This document shows, piece after piece, positions 5,867 to 6,946 of a stretch of DNA of 6,946 bases (positions within the stretch are counted from its first letter, which is position 1; each line of letters opens with the position of its first letter). The position numbers and the translations under genes are program-made. Under the pieces are notes generated by a model. It did no database searches, was not told the DNA's origin, and saw only the letters and a program-made list of their open reading frames with translations. This stretch comes from an uncultured Eubacteriales bacterium. GTDB lineage: Bacteria; Bacillota; Clostridia; Monoglobales; Firm-18. The stretch is from contig CAJLYO010000088.1 in NCBI GenBank assembly GCA_905210885.1, positions 1 through 6,946 of the forward strand, written 5' to 3'.

Positions 5867-6946
5867 TTAACGCTCAAGATACTTATCGTAAGCATCCTGC
5901 ATAATCTCCTTCAAACGGGGCAAGCCGCGCGCATTAAGCTCTGCTATAAACTTATCGTAATTTGAAAGCGGCTCTGCGCCTGTAATGAATTTAATATTCA
6001 TTTCGTCAACATAAGAATTTATTTCGGAGTTTAACTGACCGTAATCATCGGCAGAGGGTGCAAGAAACGGCAGATTGTATTTCGGAGCGTCAGTCATATT
6101 CCATCTTTCGAATGCGTCAAACTGCTGCTGATAATCATACTGCTTTTTAACCTGAAAGCTCTTGCCCGAGGGTGACACATATGTATCATCATCCTTTACG
6201 ACAGGGAAATTCTCCATATTCCTTATATAATAAAGCCCTGCCTCTGACTTGCTTAATCCGTCTTTATTACTTGTAATCAAATCGGTATATTCAAGATATC
6301 CGTCCTTTATGTTATACGTTTCGCCTTCGGTTCCGTACTGCAAAAACACCTTGCCTTCGTCGGAAAAACCGTAGTCCAAAACCTTCATCGCAAGCTCTTT
6401 GTGATTGCTGCTGCCGGCGATTGCATATCCTGCCATATACACCTGTGCGTCCTTGGAAGTAAACCTCGGAACGTCACCCTTATTTAATACCGGGAACTTA
6501 ACGCCCGCAAGGTCATAGTTTGGGTCGGCTTCCTTACCGGCTGCGAGCCATCTGCCAAGACCGCCGGTTATCCAGTTAAACGAAGCGCCTGACTTTCCGT
6601 TCAGCATCTTTGCGTCCATGCCCTTTTGGTCAATGGTTGCAAGGTTTCTGTCAAGAAGACCTTCGTTGTACCACATATTCATGGTTTCAAGGAATTTTTT
6701 ATACTCAGGCTCGGCATAACCGAACTTAACCTTGTTATTGTCATCGTGATACCAGCCGACCTGCATGCCGAAAGCGCCTGCAAGACCTCTGCCGAGGCTT
6801 GCTGCAGAGGCTTGAGTGGTAAGAGGAGCCTCACAGCCTTTTTTCTCTTTAAACAAACGGAGTGTCTTTGTCCAGTCGTCAATGGTTTCCGGGAGGGGAA
6901 GTCCGAGCTCGTCAAGCCAGTCTTTTCTGAACATATAACCGCTTGT
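5867..6946 (-). CDS. Extracellular solute-binding protein of an LplABC-type sugar ABC transporter, C-terminal part
   Basis: Binding lipoprotein that would capture an oligosaccharide outside the cell and deliver it to the two permeases encoded just downstream. The reading frame is open to the window edge (T-S-G-Y precede the Met at 6934), so that Met is internal. 359 residues are visible; family members are usually about 500 to 560 residues, so the lipoprotein signal and first lobe lie outside. Family marks seen: FRKDWLDELGLPLPETIDDW at the visible start, the hinge-side segment GTEGETYNIKDGYLEY (family form G-x-E-G-x-x-Y) about residue 210, and the C-terminal LKEIMQDAYDKYLER. It ends with TAA 26 bases before the first permease start. 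These features place it in the LipO/YtcQ-like group of extracellular solute-binding proteins. Ligand cannot be read from sequence; neighbours suggest an acidic oligosaccharide. Confident on family, uncertain on ligand. Confidence 0.93.
   Translation of the reverse strand, partial: TSGYMFRKDWLDELGLPLPETIDDWTKTLRLFKEKKGCEAPLTTQASAASLGRGLAGAFGMQVGWYHDDNNKVKFGYAEPEYKKFLETMNMWYNEGLLDRNLATIDQKGMDAKMLNGKSGASFNWITGGLGRWLAAGKEADPNYDLAGVKFPVLNKGDVPRFTSKDAQVYMAGYAIAGSSNHKELAMKVLDYGFSDEGKVFLQYGTEGETYNIKDGYLEYTDLITSNKDGLSKSEAGLYYIRNMENFPVVKDDDTYVSPSGKSFQVKKQYDYQQQFDAFERWNMTDAPKYNLPFLAPSADDYGQLNSEINSYVDEMNIKFITGAEPLSNYDKFIAELNARGLPRLKEIMQDAYDKYLER

Overview
The window holds six consecutive genes, all on the minus strand, packed end to end with no gap longer than 26 bases. 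It reads as the middle of one carbohydrate-use operon from a Gram-positive bacterium of the Bacillota, probably an anaerobic, gut-type Clostridia member. The reasons are the LplB/YtcP-style sugar transporter, strong AGGAGG-like ribosome sites, moderate GC and Clostridia-like protein sequences. I cannot name the species. No promoter, terminator, RNA gene, mobile element or CRISPR array is visible.

In transcription order (right to left) the layout is: the C-terminal part of an extracellular solute-binding protein (cut by the right edge), an LplB-type permease, a YtcP/LplC-type permease, a polysaccharide lyase of family PL8, a family GH88 unsaturated glucuronyl hydrolase, and an alpha/beta-hydrolase esterase. 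The PL8 start codon overlaps the stop of the second permease, and the GH88 start directly abuts the PL8 stop, so translation of the middle genes looks coupled.

Together the genes describe import and intracellular trimming of an acidic oligosaccharide. The binding protein and two permeases would bring it in, with an ATPase supplied from elsewhere. PL8 would cleave a glycosidic bond on the 4-position side of a uronic acid, leaving a 4,5-unsaturated uronyl end. GH88 would release that sugar, and the esterase could remove acetyl or similar groups. None of the three enzymes has a visible signal peptide, so the chemistry appears cytoplasmic. The GH88 resembles, as far as I recall that sequence, the enzyme of Bacillus sp. 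GL1, which degrades xanthan and gellan. The gene set also recalls gut xanthan-use loci with PL8, GH88 and esterases. Xanthan-like oligosaccharides are therefore my leading but unproven substrate guess. Hyaluronan or chondroitin fragments, glucuronan or another bacterial exopolysaccharide remain possible. The outermost genes, including any secreted endo-enzyme, lie outside the window.
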